From: Crambe crambe
Lineage: Eukaryota > Porifera > Demospongiae > Poecilosclerida > Crambeidae
Direction of reading: 5' to 3'
Assembly (NCBI GenBank): GCA_963924555.1
Contig: OZ004594.1
Span: 6,107,563 to 6,171,562 of the forward strand
Length of the DNA stretch: 64,000 nt
Shown here: positions 47,060 through 58,330 of the stretch, in pieces
Numbering within the stretch: the first letter of the stretch is position 1
Layout of the letters: each line of letters opens with the position of its first letter
The notes under the pieces: model-generated
What the model saw: the letters and a program-made list of their open reading frames with translations, nothing else
Database searches by the model: none
What the model was told of the DNA's origin: nothing
Made by a program: the position numbers and the translations under genes

Positions 47060-47545
47060 TGCCTAGGGTTTACGCTCTGAGCATTGAGAGACCAATACCA
47101 AGAGAGAAAGCTAGTGACAGATTTGCTAGTCAGTTGTGAGGTCAAGAGGTCAAGGTCCAAGAATCACGTGTACAGGGGTGGGGCTAGCAAGTTGGAAAAT
47201 GACGTGTTATTTTTGAACATGTCGAGTTGAAGGTAAAGGATTATAGTGCAGTCAATTTTGAGTAGTGTAGGTATAAAAATTATAGCATTTGAATAAACCA
47301 TTTCTGAAATAAGTCATTTGATGATGATGATGATGAACGACCAATGACCAGATGCTGTTTTCAATTTTAGAAGTCGCTGTAAAATGATACTGCTTTGTCT
47401 TCTGCTCTTCATACTTGAGTCGTAGCACATTGAAGGTGTTCTGTCTTCAAGTTAGGACTTACTGACTGTAGGAGGGAAGTATTCTGGACTTATGAAAGAA
47501 AATACTAAGTATTAGTCCAATGGGGCAATCCGTGCCATCCCTACT
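47060..47545. mobile_element. Dispersed element, inverse orientation to 57395-57850
   Basis: Shares AGGTCAAGGTCCAAGAATCACGTG-type phrases, a (GAT)n block (47322-47335), ACAGCGACTTC-type sequence in reverse and ACATTGAAGGTGTTCTGTC with the copy at 57395-57850. The right end CCATCCCTACTTAGAGA is the end motif of the ATCAGAGAG family. Confidence 0.65.
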
Positions 47546-47607
47546 TAGAGATATTAAATGGGCATGTCTTATAAACGGATGAGAGTCTCATTTAGCTGCA
47601 CTGAATG

Positions 47608-47670
47608 TAGCCTCGTACCCAGGCCTTATTAAAATAAGGGCCTGGTATCCACTGTTTGCGCGTGCGTGAC
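47608..47670. repeat. Small palindrome of the AGCCTCGTACCC family
   Basis: TAGCCTCGTACCCAGGCC, an AT loop, GGGCCTGGTATCCACTG. A second copy in the same orientation lies at 48404-48472 (loop slightly longer). Both match the ends of the element at 9672-10311 with its centre lost. Confidence 0.75.
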
Positions 47671-48170
47671 CCCAGCATCTATGAATATCATTATAGTGTG
47701 CGGATGACGCCGTAGAGTGGGAGGTGCTAATTTGATTACTCGATCTTTGCCGCAGGAACAAGACTCAGTAGCCAAGTTCTCCTTGGAAGCAGACTTTAAA
47801 GAGGTGATTATGGAGGCCTTCACATACTTCTTTCTCAATCCTCTGACCTGATCCTCCATCTGGAGCAAGAACTGCGCTTCTCTTCCCAGCTAGCTACCAC
47901 CTCTTTTTTCTTATTAAAGAATCTCGCGCGGCCAGACCTTTCCGAGACAAATGGAAGTTCTGGTGGTCCACTACAAACGGCAGAACTTAGCTCTTCCCAA
48001 AACCAGTCGGCAGACATAAAAATACTTCGTAGACAGACCTGATGGGCCAAGCTCTGTTCCTCCACATAAGGCAAGCCCAACGTCTCCAAGCCTTGGAAAG
48101 CGACGGCGTCAGAGAAACAAGTATCATTGCCGCTGGTAGCCACATTGGTGGCGTAGCTGAAGCTGGAGAA
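47629..48170 (-). pseudogene. RecQ-like DNA helicase relic
   Basis: Three shifted - strand frames hold pieces in RecQ order: a pre-motif part (DAVAFQGLETLGLPYVEEQS), motif I in the next frame (VFLCLPTGFGKS, the ATP-binding loop) followed by a stop and then VLPFVVD, and in a third frame MEDQVRGLRKKY, matching the motif Ia region (L..LM.DQV..LR). At least two frame breaks and a stop occur within 350 bases, and no ATG starts the longest frame (it starts at GTG). The 3' end runs into the palindromic repeat at 47608-47670. It is a broken copy, perhaps spread by a mobile element. Confidence 0.6.
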
Positions 48171-48667
48171 GCACCCTGGCCCTGTTGTAACTAGCCGTCA
48201 TAGAAACAAGGCCCCGCCCAATATATTGTGACGTGTTACGTATCCTAAAATTTCCAAAAGTGCACAAATTCACGGAAAACCGTAGTCACTAATTGATTTT
48301 TATTATGTAGTTGGGCAAGTAAAGTGAGCAAACTCTCAAGGGTCAAATAATAAACCACACCCCACTTTAAATGTAGCTGAGCCTGGCTGCAAACCATTCA
48401 GTGTAGCCTCGTACCCAGGCGCCTTATTAAATTTAAAATAAGGGCCTGGTATCTACTGTTTGCGCATGTGCTGGTTTTTCAAAAAAAGACTGAAGTACAT
48501 TATCAGTTTGTAGCCTGAGAGCTATGTGGATTGGACAAAGTATTGAATCCCAGACCTTGAGCAATGTCTTCATACTCTACAGTGTGGTCCCTTCATCCTT
48601 TGTAGCCCACACACACAACCACTGTCTTATCTTTTTATGATGTAGTTGGTGAAAAAAGTTTGTAATA
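48171..48667. promoter_or_regulatory. Region before the NLR first exon
   Basis: Between the helicase relic and the proposed start of the NLR gene. It has a GGCCCCGCCCAATAT segment (48210-48224), which resembles a GC box plus CCAAT box, and the palindrome copy 48404-48472. No start-site data can be read from sequence alone. Confidence 0.25.
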
Positions 48668-51534
48668 ATGGAATCTGAAGGATTGAACAAACCTCATCCA
48701 TCCAATGGAAACATTGAGACCAATCCTGGTCCTGGTCCTGGTCCTGGTCCTCCTGGTGAGTGTAATCATACATATCATTCTTTATCACATGAATGAGTAA
48801 AAATAAAAAGGTTGGCCCTAAATCTAGATTATTTTCACACGAAGCTGTAGTACATTATACAGCCCAGCTAGATTTTAGGGCCATTCCTGCATAACCTTTT
48901 TGCCTCGGCACCGGAGTGCTGAAGGCGACTATGGTACGTATGTCTTATTAGTAGCACGTGCAATGATGCACGATGATGTTTATTGGAGTACGTGTATTAG
49001 CTGCTTTGAACAGTTACACAAGCTCTACTAGAGTACTAAGGACAAACAGACAGACTCAGGCTCTATGCAGTAACTCTACATTGTAAAGAGAGTGCTGATG
49101 CTTCTTGGCCGTCTTTGCCAACAAATCAAACCATTATGACATGCAGAGAACTGATTAAAAGACAGTAATGAACGAGTGATCGTTTGAAGTGCCAAAGAGA
49201 GAGCCATTGTGAAGGAGAATCTCAGAACTAAAACTTGAGGCTTCCAAACAATGAGAGAATCCAGTACACACTTCAAGCAAGCTATGCGTGAGAATAACCA
49301 TTCAAAACGGCAATTCGAAGCATTGAACAGCAAGAATACTAGCTGTGTAAATACTAACCTTCCTACTATAAGCCATGTTGCTCAGTGCACATTACTTAGA
49401 AAGTTTAATAAAGGTTGCACTGAAGTCGTGCTGAGGCATTCCTAGTCTTTTAAAAGACTAACTTGTTATTTAGAAGCTCACGTGTTTCATCCTTTTCTTT
49501 GCAAGATTTGCATTAGAACAATTAAACTGAAGAACCTCATATGCATGTAGGTGCTCAAAATGGCAGAGAAAGACTTGCTAGTGTTTTGCATGCTGTCGAT
49601 AGCAAAGTAGAACCTTAGTCTAATCTAATAGCAAAAGATCAGTCTCTATCTAACAAAGTAGTGTAATCGTTTTTTTTCTTTTGTTATTGAAATTTTTGAG
49701 CATTTTTTCCCTCTTCTGTGTATTCATCGTAGCCTTTTGAGAACCTGTTGAGTAGAGTAGGACCCGTGGGAAATAACTATAGCAAAGATATCCAGCCCTG
49801 TAAAACCTTGTGTCTATATACAGATAGTGATGCTTCCATGTTACGTCATGTAAAACCTTGTGTCTATATAATAGTTAGACAACGAGACCAAGGGATCTAC
49901 GGTCTATTTAGAAACTTGAGAGCCCTTGGCTGTAGCGTCCCGAGCGCAGTGAGGGCGCTACTAAGGGCCCGAAGGTTTCTAAACAGACCGTACGTTGGTT
50001 GAGGTATCTAACTTATTTAGACTATAGCCAATCACTGGAGTTGTTTAACTTACCTCAACACGCACTAAATGCAACAAACATGAATCAGTGCACCTAGAAA
50101 CAATAACGTGGCCACTGCGATGCGTTGCTAGAATTGGACCAATTGGAATGACCATCTTTACCAGGTTTACCTAGGGCAAGTGAATTCTAAGTGCTATAAG
50201 GCGTGATTCTAAGTGCCATAAGGCGTGATTCTAAGTGAATAGAATTCACCAAATGGACCAATGAGATTCCTTGATTGTGACTAGCTATAGTCTAAATACA
50301 GATAGTACGCTTCCATGTTACGTCATGTAAAACCTTGTGTCTATATACAGATAGTGATGCTTCTATGTTATGTCATGTTTCAGCTGCAAACATGACATAA
50401 TTCCCTACATCATTTTATAACAAATCTTTCAGCACCGAAATGCCAAGGCACAGTGCTGGAATGCCAAGGCACAGTGCTGAGGCACAGTGGAATGCCAAGG
50501 CACAGTGAGGCACAGTGCTGGAATGCCGAGGCACGGTGAGGCACAGTGCTGGAATGCCAAGGCACAGTGCTGAGGCACAGTGGAATGCCAAGGCACAGTG
50601 AGGCACAGTGCTGGAATGCCGAGGCACGGTGAGGCACAGTGCTGGAATGCCGAGGCACAGTGAGGCACAGTGCTGGAATGCCGAGGCATGGTGAGGCACA
50701 GTGCTGGAAGCGACTATATCTTATAAGTAGCAATAGTTGTATGCAGGTATCTTAATACAGCACAGCTGGTCACTAGAAAGTGAGCAGGGAGAGTAGAGGT
50801 TAAATATGTAGTAGTTAATAAGGAGCAAGAGAACCAACATGAATAGTAAGAGCAAAGGCTACATATGAACAAGCTAGCTATGACCATAATTATATTCATG
50901 CTATGACCATAACTACAACTTTGCTAGCTACATAGTTAGTTGGCCTCTAGCAGCTTAGAAAGTCAGTGAAATAAATCTCAGTATCTCAGTGTCAGTATCT
51001 CAGTATCTCAGTATCTCAGTGTCAGTATCTCAGTATCTCAGTATCTCAGTATCTCAATATCTCAGTGTCAGTATCTCAGTGTCTTAGTATCTCAGTATCT
51101 CAGTATCTCAGTGTCAGTATCTCAGTGTCTTAGTATCTCAGTATCTCAGTATCTCAGTGTCAGTATCTCAGTGTCAGTATCTCAGTGATAGTGTCACCCC
51201 AAATAATGATAGTGGATCTGCATCAAGATACCCTACTTGGTTATGAATAATATTATTGTTTAACTTATAGATCAACTTACGATTGATGACCATTTTAAAA
51301 TCACCGAATATTTGAGGAATCTCAAGGTGGAAGACCTGACACGTTTGGGTGGGGCACTGGGACTACACTACACCACCATGAACAGGATGAACTCACTGTG
51401 TGATGATATGGTGCTGGCATGGCTCAACCAGCAGGATAATGTGAGAAAGAGGAGTGGTGAACCAACTTGGGAGAGTCTAGTGTCTGCACTCAGAACTATT
51501 GGTCATGAAGGAGTTATCCAAATGATAGCACAAG
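48668..51534 (+). CDS. NLR-type gene, 5' part: short first exon and Death-domain exon
   Basis: Exon 1 (48668-48755) starts MESEGLNKPHPSNGNIETNP, followed by a Gly-Pro repeat, and ends in phase 1 at G/GTGAGT. Exon 2 (51271-51534) is phase 1-1 and encodes about 88 residues with Death-domain features: LTIDDHF, LRNLKVEDLTRLGGALGLHY, MVLAWLNQQDNVRKRSG, then PTWESLVSALRTIGHEGVIQ. The conserved Trp and the six-helix spacing fit. It ends in phase 1, which matches the NACHT exon at 61276, so a Death-NACHT-LRR receptor is proposed, as known for sponge NLRs. Death domains mediate homotypic assembly of signalling complexes in the cytosol. The exon 1 to exon 2 link rests on phase and order only; exon 2 could also belong to a separate small Death-domain gene. 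Confidence 0.7.
48814..48900. repeat. Short inverted repeat
   Basis: TGGCCCTAAATCTAG and CTAGATTTTAGGGCCA pair around a loop. It is a small relative of the ends seen near 35081 and 41540 (GTAGGGAT.GCC..AAATCTAGCTGG). It lies in intron 1 of the NLR gene. Confidence 0.6.
49873..50010. mobile_element. Hairpin element in NLR intron 1
   Basis: TACGGTCTATTTAGAAAC...GAGAGCCC and its inverse GGGCCCGAAGGTTTCTAAAC, AGACCGTACG bound a GC-richer core (GTCCCGAGCGCAGTGAGGGC). A CCTTGTGTCTATATA phrase repeats at about 49806, 49856 and 50332 around it. Confidence 0.6.
50441..50708. repeat. Minisatellite, about 20-30 bp units
   Basis: A mixed-order array of GGCACAGTGCTGGAATGCC units and shortened GAGGCACAGTGGAATGCCAA variants, with a higher-order repeat of roughly 110 bases. 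The three overlapping - strand frames rich in His, Ser, Cys and Pro come from this array and are not genes. Confidence 0.9.
50975..51190. repeat. Satellite of TCAGTATC / TCAGTG units
   Basis: Eight-base TCAGTATC units alternate with shorter TCAGTG(TC) units in a semi-regular order for over 200 bases. The array ends about 80 bases before the Death-domain exon's acceptor, so length changes could affect splicing of that exon. Confidence 0.9.
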
Positions 51535-53310
51535 GTAACTTGACAAAGAATTAGTAACCATACACATTTTAGTTTCAGACCTATGTAATATACTTGTTAA
51601 TGTTAGAGGTTCAACCAGCGACGCCGTATAAACGCAAGGAAAACTTTTTTTAGCTTTGACACAACTCAACTGAACTGGAAAAAACTGGCATGAATCAACT
51701 AATTAATCATTTTCATGACGTGGCACTAAAAATTGTGAACTCTAGTGTGAAACGTGACACAAAAATTTGCGAACTCAGGTGTGACAAAAATAGTAAACTA
51801 AGGTATGATGACAGTGTAGTTAGGGGCCTCCGGGTCCATGGGAGGAGGTCCCTGACAGTTAACATGGGGTGGTTGGGGTGGTTGAGTTAACGTGCAACCT
51901 ATTCACTATTCCTTATTGGCTCATCAATTAGAAGGCTTAGGGTTTTTGTGAGGTGAACAGCCTCAGTTGGGTCGTGGTTCAATGATGTAGGAGTTTGAAG
52001 CTCCTTGACAATCCAAATATGAATAGTACAGTTAGATATCACTCAGCTTTCAGTTATAGGGAATCAAAGCTACTACTAAGAGCCACTTGATTTTTCCTGT
52101 AGGTATACCCTTTGTATACCCTTTGTATACCCTTTGTATACCCTTTGTATACCCTTGTATACCCTTTGTATACCCTTGTATACCCTTTGTATACTCTTTG
52201 TAGCTGCTCTAGAATTTGGCTATTTTTGATCCCTTGAAACTCAGAGGGAAATGGCATGTTCTGAAGAGATACTTGCTGTTGAGGATTAAGTAGAAATCGA
52301 TCCGCATAGCTGAGATTTTGCTCTGAGTTACACAGACGGCACACCCCCAGGGCAACTTCACTAGCTTGAGACTTGGGGGTACATCATCTGGTGCAGAGCT
52401 TCCAGATATTGGCCTGACCCAGCTGTGCACTGATGTAGAGAAGAGGAAGAGGGCATTGGGTGGGTGTTGAAAATCTTTAGAGCTTGACTGACACCAAGAG
52501 CAACTGGTGAGACTTTGAAGCCGTGCTTAGCAGAGCAGTCATGTGTTGTATGCAGTTTGTCGCATCAGGTAAAGGGTCACTCTTAGGTGTCTGTTAACCA
52601 TCATATTATATAGAATTGATTATATTATAAAGTTCTGAATAACCTGATGGAATTCACTCAGGTCAGGGTGGGGTTTGACAAAATTTGCAAGGTCCATGGG
52701 CATACTCCCCCTAGAAATCGTAGGGCCTGTATAATTTCGACTACGTATGTGAAATGCAATGTAATTTTAAGGAAAGAAAAGAAGTTCTTGGATTGTGGTC
52801 AAAGCTGGACAGAGTTTGGCTATACAGCCAGTGAGATTGTGTAAAACAACACAGGCTGCTTATCAATTGCACACCTGGTACAAAATCCTTAACTTATGAA
52901 AAGATTGTTATTGTTTGCTTGAAGTCATGAGTAACAACAATAAGATCTATTTCTCATACTGTGTAATATGCTGAAGAATAACACTAGATGTTTATAATAG
53001 TGACATGAATTATATGTTATAAATGTGTAGATAGTAGTAGGTAGAGTGTAGTAGTAGTAATCTTGTAGCTTCACTTTCAAGTTTCTTCTTCCTTTCTGTT
53101 GTGTCTTTTACATTGCAAAAACAGAAGTGTTATATTTTGATAAACATACCTGTTAGGTGAGTCTAATCACTGTTGAAATAACCCAGCAGTTTTTCATATT
53201 CACCAAAAATAATTATAGTGTTATTTTGACAGAATAATCTCACCTAACTAAGTAGGTATGTTAAAATAACAATTTCGTTTTTGTAGTGTACTCACAGATA
53301 ATAATTTATA
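51535..53310. other. Intron sequence after the Death-domain exon
   Basis: No further domain exon was recognised. A 12-base tandem repeat (GTATACCCTTTG) is at 52104-52203 and an AACATACCTGTTAGGTGAG / CTCACCTAACTAAGTAGGTA inverted pair at 53143-53263. Confidence 0.4.
52104..52203. repeat. 12-bp tandem repeat
   Basis: About eight units of GTATACCCTTTG with two 11-base variants. On the - strand the frame reads a YKGYTRV-type peptide repeat, judged an artefact. Confidence 0.9.
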
Positions 53311-53327
53311 ATGGAAGCAATTAAGGC

Positions 53328-53645
53328 TCAACACCATGATAAAGTCAGGGGTGGATTGCATGGTATAATTTTACCTAATGCTTTCTCAATCTCTCTCCCA
53401 AGCAAAAATTCAAGCATCAACTTGTTAGTCTTGGGCTCATTAAGGCACAAGCTAGAGCTAGGGCTAGCTTGGGCCTGGCCTAATTCACTCTCTGGATTGA
53501 TCATCCAGACACTGTGTAGACTCATGATGTCATCTCTTTCTGGAGCGTGGTCAAATTTTATGTGAATGGGACAGGAGTATGGAGACTTTTCCACTTGCAC
53601 TAGTCTCACAGCCCCAGGCTCATATGATCTAAATGAAAAGTCCAT
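53328..53645 (-). CDS. Unrecognised open frame, possible exon
   Basis: About 104 codons with ordinary amino-acid mix (for example PIHIKFDHAPERDDIMSLHS) end at TGA. An acceptor-like TTTTCATTTAG lies near its start (53635), so it could be a terminal exon. It lies just downstream of, and on the same strand as, the SNAP-25-like gene. No family was recognised and it may equally be transposon-derived. Confidence 0.3.
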   Translation of the reverse strand: MDFSFRSYEPGAVRLVQVEKSPYSCPIHIKFDHAPERDDIMSLHSVWMINPESELGQAQASPSSSLCLNEPKTNKLMLEFLLGREIEKALGKIIPCNPPLTLSWC

Positions 53646-53781
53646 CAGATACAATTATGAAAAAGTGTGGAGGCTCAACCAAAATGGTTAAGTCAAAACA
53701 ATCAATTTAATAAGAAAAAAATTAATGGTGCATAATTATTAAAAAAAGAAGAGGAAGAAGTCGACATTAAAAAATAGCATG

Positions 53782-54475
53782 TTATGAATTTTTTGTAAGC
53801 CTCTGCATCCGTGTGATTGCTTGGTCCAAATGAATAGCATCTTTATTTACTTCACCATTTATATTGTCTAGCTGCACATTTTGACGATCAAGTTCATTAC
53901 CCATCTCAGAGGCTATGCCTTTCAAGTTAACGAGAACATCTGATACAGCCCTGGAAATGAAAATAAATTCTTGAGTTCATATGCATAGTTTAACAGTACT
54001 TAGCAATATCATAAGAACTATATTCTTCTCACACTGCATGGTTAGCAGTGGTCATTATGGCTACTGCATACCTTAACTACATGCAAGTCAGTTATAAGCA
54101 CAAGGACTTAGAATGGTTCACACACACACAAGAATACATTGAAGCATATTCTATTCCACATGGCGGTAGTAAGAAATTAGGAAGCTTCACTACCTTAAGG
54201 TGACTATTAAAAACGGGTACTAATTTTAGCGAATTTTAGCGATTTGTTAATAATTGTTAATACCGTAATCGTATAAATTTTCGGAGGTTTAAAATTTTGT
54301 GATTTCTGGAGTTGTTCCTATAATAAAAAATTTCCACAGGTCTAATTTTCGTAGCAAGCACATGGAAATAATGCATGCACATAATAGCTATATCATTGCC
54401 TGCTGCTGGGGCCGAGTGACATGCATGATAGCTACTTTCTCACGATTCGTGGCTACTACAGAGAAATCTAGATAG

Positions 54476-54507
<32 letters not shown>

Positions 54508-55432
54508 AAAGAAAGAAGAAAAGCTGGGCTGGCGATGCCAGACTGAAATCTAGACTGCTACAGAAGGCAAGACACTTCGTTGTACAGGTAACAGCCATGA
54601 TCCCGGTGATGAAGCATGATACTCTCGTCTCATGGACTATCTGCTCCAGGTTTTTTCCAGCTGCTATTGATATCGCATCACGCACGCATGCACATCATCG
54701 TCGTATATGACGTCATAGTACTAAGACTTCGTTTATTATCTTTGAGGACTACGAAAAAAACGAAAATAAAACCCCATAGAAAATTTATACGATTACGGTA
54801 ATTATTATCAGTGAATCATAACATATCTTCACCATGCCAACGGTGGCCTAGTGCACTATGCTCTATGGAGATTGTACAATGGCCACTTATACGTCCACAC
54901 TCAATAAATGAAAGTGTGTACTGCATTGCTCAGTAAGGTATAAACTGTTACTGTTTTTCCTTTACAGATTCTTGTTTTTACAGTGCAAGGTATTGTTAAC
55001 TCACTGAAGATTATCTTCCATTTCATCTTCTTTTGCATCATCAGTTATTCTCTTGACATAAGGTCCCTGAGGTGACCTTGGACCACCCTTTGGTTGATCA
55101 GACACCACTACTTGTCTTCTCTCAGCCTTTTTACCATAAACTTTCTTATAGTGCTTATTCTTCTGAATGTTTTTAGGAGCACAACAGATACAGGTGAAAT
55201 AGCCACAACACTTTTCCATTTGTGTCAAGTTCTTGTCAACCATCTTGAGACCAATGTTAATTTCATCCAGTTGTCTCTCTACATTATCCAGTTGTTCACC
55301 TTGCTCATTGAGGGTAATCAGTGTGTCCACTCCTATCTGGTTAGTTTCTTCAGCAACTTCTCTGATACGCTGTGTTGCTGCAACGCTTTCGTTAGTTACA
55401 TGATCTATTCTTTGCTCCAGTTTATGAGCCAT
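53782..55432 (-). CDS. SNAP25-like: SNAP-25/SNAP-23-like Qb,Qc-SNARE
   Basis: Two exons, 55432-55005 and 53950-53782 (TAA), join as CA/G in frame to 198 aa, close to the 206-211 aa of vertebrate SNAP-25/23. Residues about 8-70 form the first SNARE helix with TLITLNEQGEQLDNVERQL, Gln44 lying at the ionic layer. The linker has a Cys cluster at 75, 76, 81, 83 and 84 (KCCGYFTCICC) for palmitoyl anchoring to the plasma membrane. Residues about 140-195 form the second SNARE helix with SEMGNELDRQNVQLDNI, Gln166 at its ionic layer. The protein pairs with syntaxin and a vesicle R-SNARE in exocytosis. The gene lies inside the proposed NLR intron, on the opposite strand. The start ATG is chosen because it precedes the helix directly and gives the expected length. 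Confidence 0.9.
54263..54798. mobile_element. MITE with CCGTAATCGTATAAATTTTC ends in the SNARE gene intron
   Basis: A 20-base perfect inverted end pair, flanked by TA on each side (54261-54262 and 54799-54800). Inside is a C21 A13 run (54477-54510). No transposase; size about 536 bases. It sits in the single intron of the SNAP-25-like gene. Confidence 0.75.
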
Positions 55433-56119
55433 AGTTGTCTTGTCAAATCTGTCAGCACTATATTTAGTATTGTAGAAGTACTAGCATTGTAGAAGTTTTA
55501 TTGCCACTCCACCACACAATTTCAAGGAAGCATGCGTTGTTTTTTAAACTTGGCATCCTTTTTGATATACTTACTCTGTCAACTGTTTTGATATGATGAA
55601 ACACGTAATGACACAATATTTTATAAAGTCCCAAACCACTAATGAAGCCAGCAACACTGAATATTCACAAGAAGAACACACTCCATTAACTAGAGTTCTT
55701 CCATGGAGATACATTATGGGATTAATAAAGTACTTGGAATGGAATCTGTTAAGTCATTAGTGAAGGAGAAATGACATTGCAGATGCAGACATCTACATAC
55801 ATAGATGGGATGTAGTATATAGTAAACTATTAAAGGCACCTGCTTGCAGTCTTTGGTTTCTGTTGTCAGCTCTCTTGTGGCACACTCACACAATCACTGA
55901 CCTACCTATGTAGATTGCAGCTTCTTTATGTGTTTGGCTGAAGATGCGCTGTGCATGAGAGTGAAACATAGACACTATGACTAGTAAGGTTTCTAGCATG
56001 TGTACACTATGTAACTAATGAGTACAAGTTTGGATAAAGTGAAGTTGAAATCAGGTTTGGAAATCAACATTGACCACTGTATCTTACCTTCAGTACATGA
56101 AATACTTCCTGGAAATTTT

Positions 56120-56170
<51 letters not shown>

Positions 56171-57311
56171 TGAGAGAGTGCTAACATACTCTCTTACTAT
56201 AATAAGGATGACTTGGCATTCTCCATAGACTTATTATTAGCTTCTAAATCTATATGCACCACCTTAATTAACATGCAGGAGAAGTTGGGGAACCAGACCT
56301 TGTAGAAATTAGAAGTATAGAACCATGCAGGATAATCATAATGTGGATGATGCGAGCTAGCACAGCTGTGCCATGGCTACGTTTTAGGCATAAATCTGTA
56401 CCATTTTCCATGTCCATGTCCCATTGACTAATCCTAGAAGCTAGTTCACTTAGCTTAGAAAAAAGCTACTCACATAACCTGGTCTAAATGGACTGCCTGA
56501 GTGTATTTCCCATAAGGATCGACATAGTTTAACTGGCTTGTACTATCAAAACTCGAACTATGGTTTATGCATATGGTATAACTACCGTTGCTATAGATAC
56601 AATACTAGACTGTGGCCTTAGCAGTATAAACTATAGGTCCAGAGTGAGCTAAGATTGTACAGACAGTAAGTGTCTGATCATAGCATGCAGTCTTCATTCA
56701 CAGGTGATTTTTTTTGCCTATTTGAGTTATAGCTATAGTATCATCAGTTTCATAAAATACTCATTCACAAAAATATTGGTCAATAGAAAGAACACTGATT
56801 GATCAAAGGCACTGCATTGTCATGATGTCTTCTAAAATTATCATTGAGGAGTGATCCTTTAAAGCAGAAAATTTTCTACAGTTCACACAGACTTTTGAAG
56901 TATGCATGGCCTTCCCTTTATCTATGTGATAATAAGAGTTACTGTGTTCTCGCTCACAATTTTGTGAAGCAGAATTGGTACCATGCAGACAGGTATATCT
57001 TCCACTCTCCTTCAAGCTATACCTTAAGTAATAAATACTCATTTACCTGATGTTACCCAGCCGTGCAGCTATGACAAACAAGACATAGCTAGGACATAGC
57101 TGTAACCATGTATTTCTGACCATGGATATCTTTTCTGATTGGTAAAGAGGTTAAGAATTTGTAAAGAGACATCTTGAATTCAAGTACTGTTGCTGTATGT
57201 ACTACTGCTATGTATCGTGTAGTTCATGTAGTTTAATTTTACATTTACATTATGCTGAAATGTAAATGTAGTAGTGATTATGGCCAATAAACTAACAAAT
57301 TCCAGGGTTTA

Positions 57312-57342
<31 letters not shown>

Positions 57343-57394
57343 GGATAAGGTTGTTTATTTCCAGGAATACTGTATTCTAACTGTTATATATCCC
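55433..57394. other. Spacer / NLR intron with simple repeats
   Basis: Upstream of the SNARE gene. No exon recognised. A (TTTA)n array lies at 56116-56171, next to an AGAGAGTGC...ACTCTC transposon-end motif, and a C29 run at 57313-57341. Confidence 0.4.
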
Positions 57395-57850
57395 CACGAA
57401 TTGCCCCATTGGACTAATACGTAGTATTCCCTCCTACAGCTAGCAACTCCTAACTTGAAGATAGAACACCTTCAATGTGCTAGGACTCAAGTATATAGAA
57501 CAGAAGACAAAGCAGTATCATTTTACAGCAACTTCTAAATTGTCATTTTCATCTGGTCGTTCATCATCATCATCATCATATCATCATCAAACAACGAAAT
57601 GGTTGTATAATTTTTATACCACACTACTCTAAATTGACTGTGTTTAACTCGAAAAAATAGCATGTCATTTTCCACTTTCAACCTACAATGTGGCAGACAT
57701 TTTTATGCCCTGTCCCGTACACGTGATTCTTGGACCTTGACCTCACAACTGACTAGTGAATCCATCATTAGCTTTCTCTCTTTATGTTGGTCACTCGTAA
57801 ACCCTAGGCACTAGCCTGGTTATGAATCAAGCCTTGATGCAATACTAATC
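57395..57850. mobile_element. Dispersed element, inverse copy of 47060-47545
   Basis: Shares GCCCCATTGGACTAATAC, ACTTGAAGATAGAACACCTTC-type sequence, a (CAT)n block (57565-57595), and CTAGGCACTAGCCTGGTTAT with the other copy in reverse orientation. No coding. Confidence 0.65.
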
Positions 57851-58084
57851 AAGTATATCAGGTACATGCATAACACCAGTAAAGAATCATATACAAAATA
57901 GGTCAATGGAAATTTTATAAACTGTATAGATACGAGCTCCATCAGCATTAGCCCTTCCAGATCAGATTCATTTCAATATTATGATGAAACCTCCAATGAA
58001 CTACATAACTACAATTAACTTGGATAGCAGGATCACAGCATCCAGTTGAAATAATAGACAAAAAGATGATGAACATGTAAATGA

Positions 58085-58330
58085 ATTCTAAATAGAGAAA
58101 AGTAGGGATGGCTCTGTGTAAAAGTTCAACAATAAGAGAGTGAACTTGAATCAAGTAACCCCTTACTCATCAAACTATGAGCTAACTATTCCTACTTCAC
58201 TCCCTTTATATCTCATCTTGGGCTGTCATGGATTCTATACAATAGGAATGTGTTTCCTTGGATATACCCATGCTATGGGTTTAGATACCAGGCCCTCCAC
58301 AATTATAAAGAGGGCCTGGGGACGAGGCTA
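58085..58330. repeat. Half hairpin MITE followed by a small palindrome
   Basis: 58100-58235 corresponds to one arm of the GTAACCCCTTAC hairpin family (AGTAGGGATGGCTCTGTG, AAGTAACCCCTTACTCATC). 58283-58330 is a member of the ATACCAGGCCC...GGGCCTGG.GACGAGGCTA palindrome family. Confidence 0.6.

Noticed and set aside
47860..47900. 41-base intron joining the two - strand frames at 47.6-48.1 kb into one protein
   Set aside because: Phases fit, but the three frames together read as a frame-broken RecQ-like helicase, with motif I in a different frame from the one that would be translated.
50410..50733. Overlapping His/Cys/Ser/Pro-rich - strand frames
   Set aside because: All three frames are open because the unit length of the minisatellite keeps them open; no gene structure.
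50441..51190. CRISPR-like repeat array
   Set aside because: Units are contiguous or overlapping without unique spacers, and the window is eukaryotic.
55094..55492. 132-codon + strand open frame
   Set aside because: Antisense to exon 1 of the SNAP-25-like gene.
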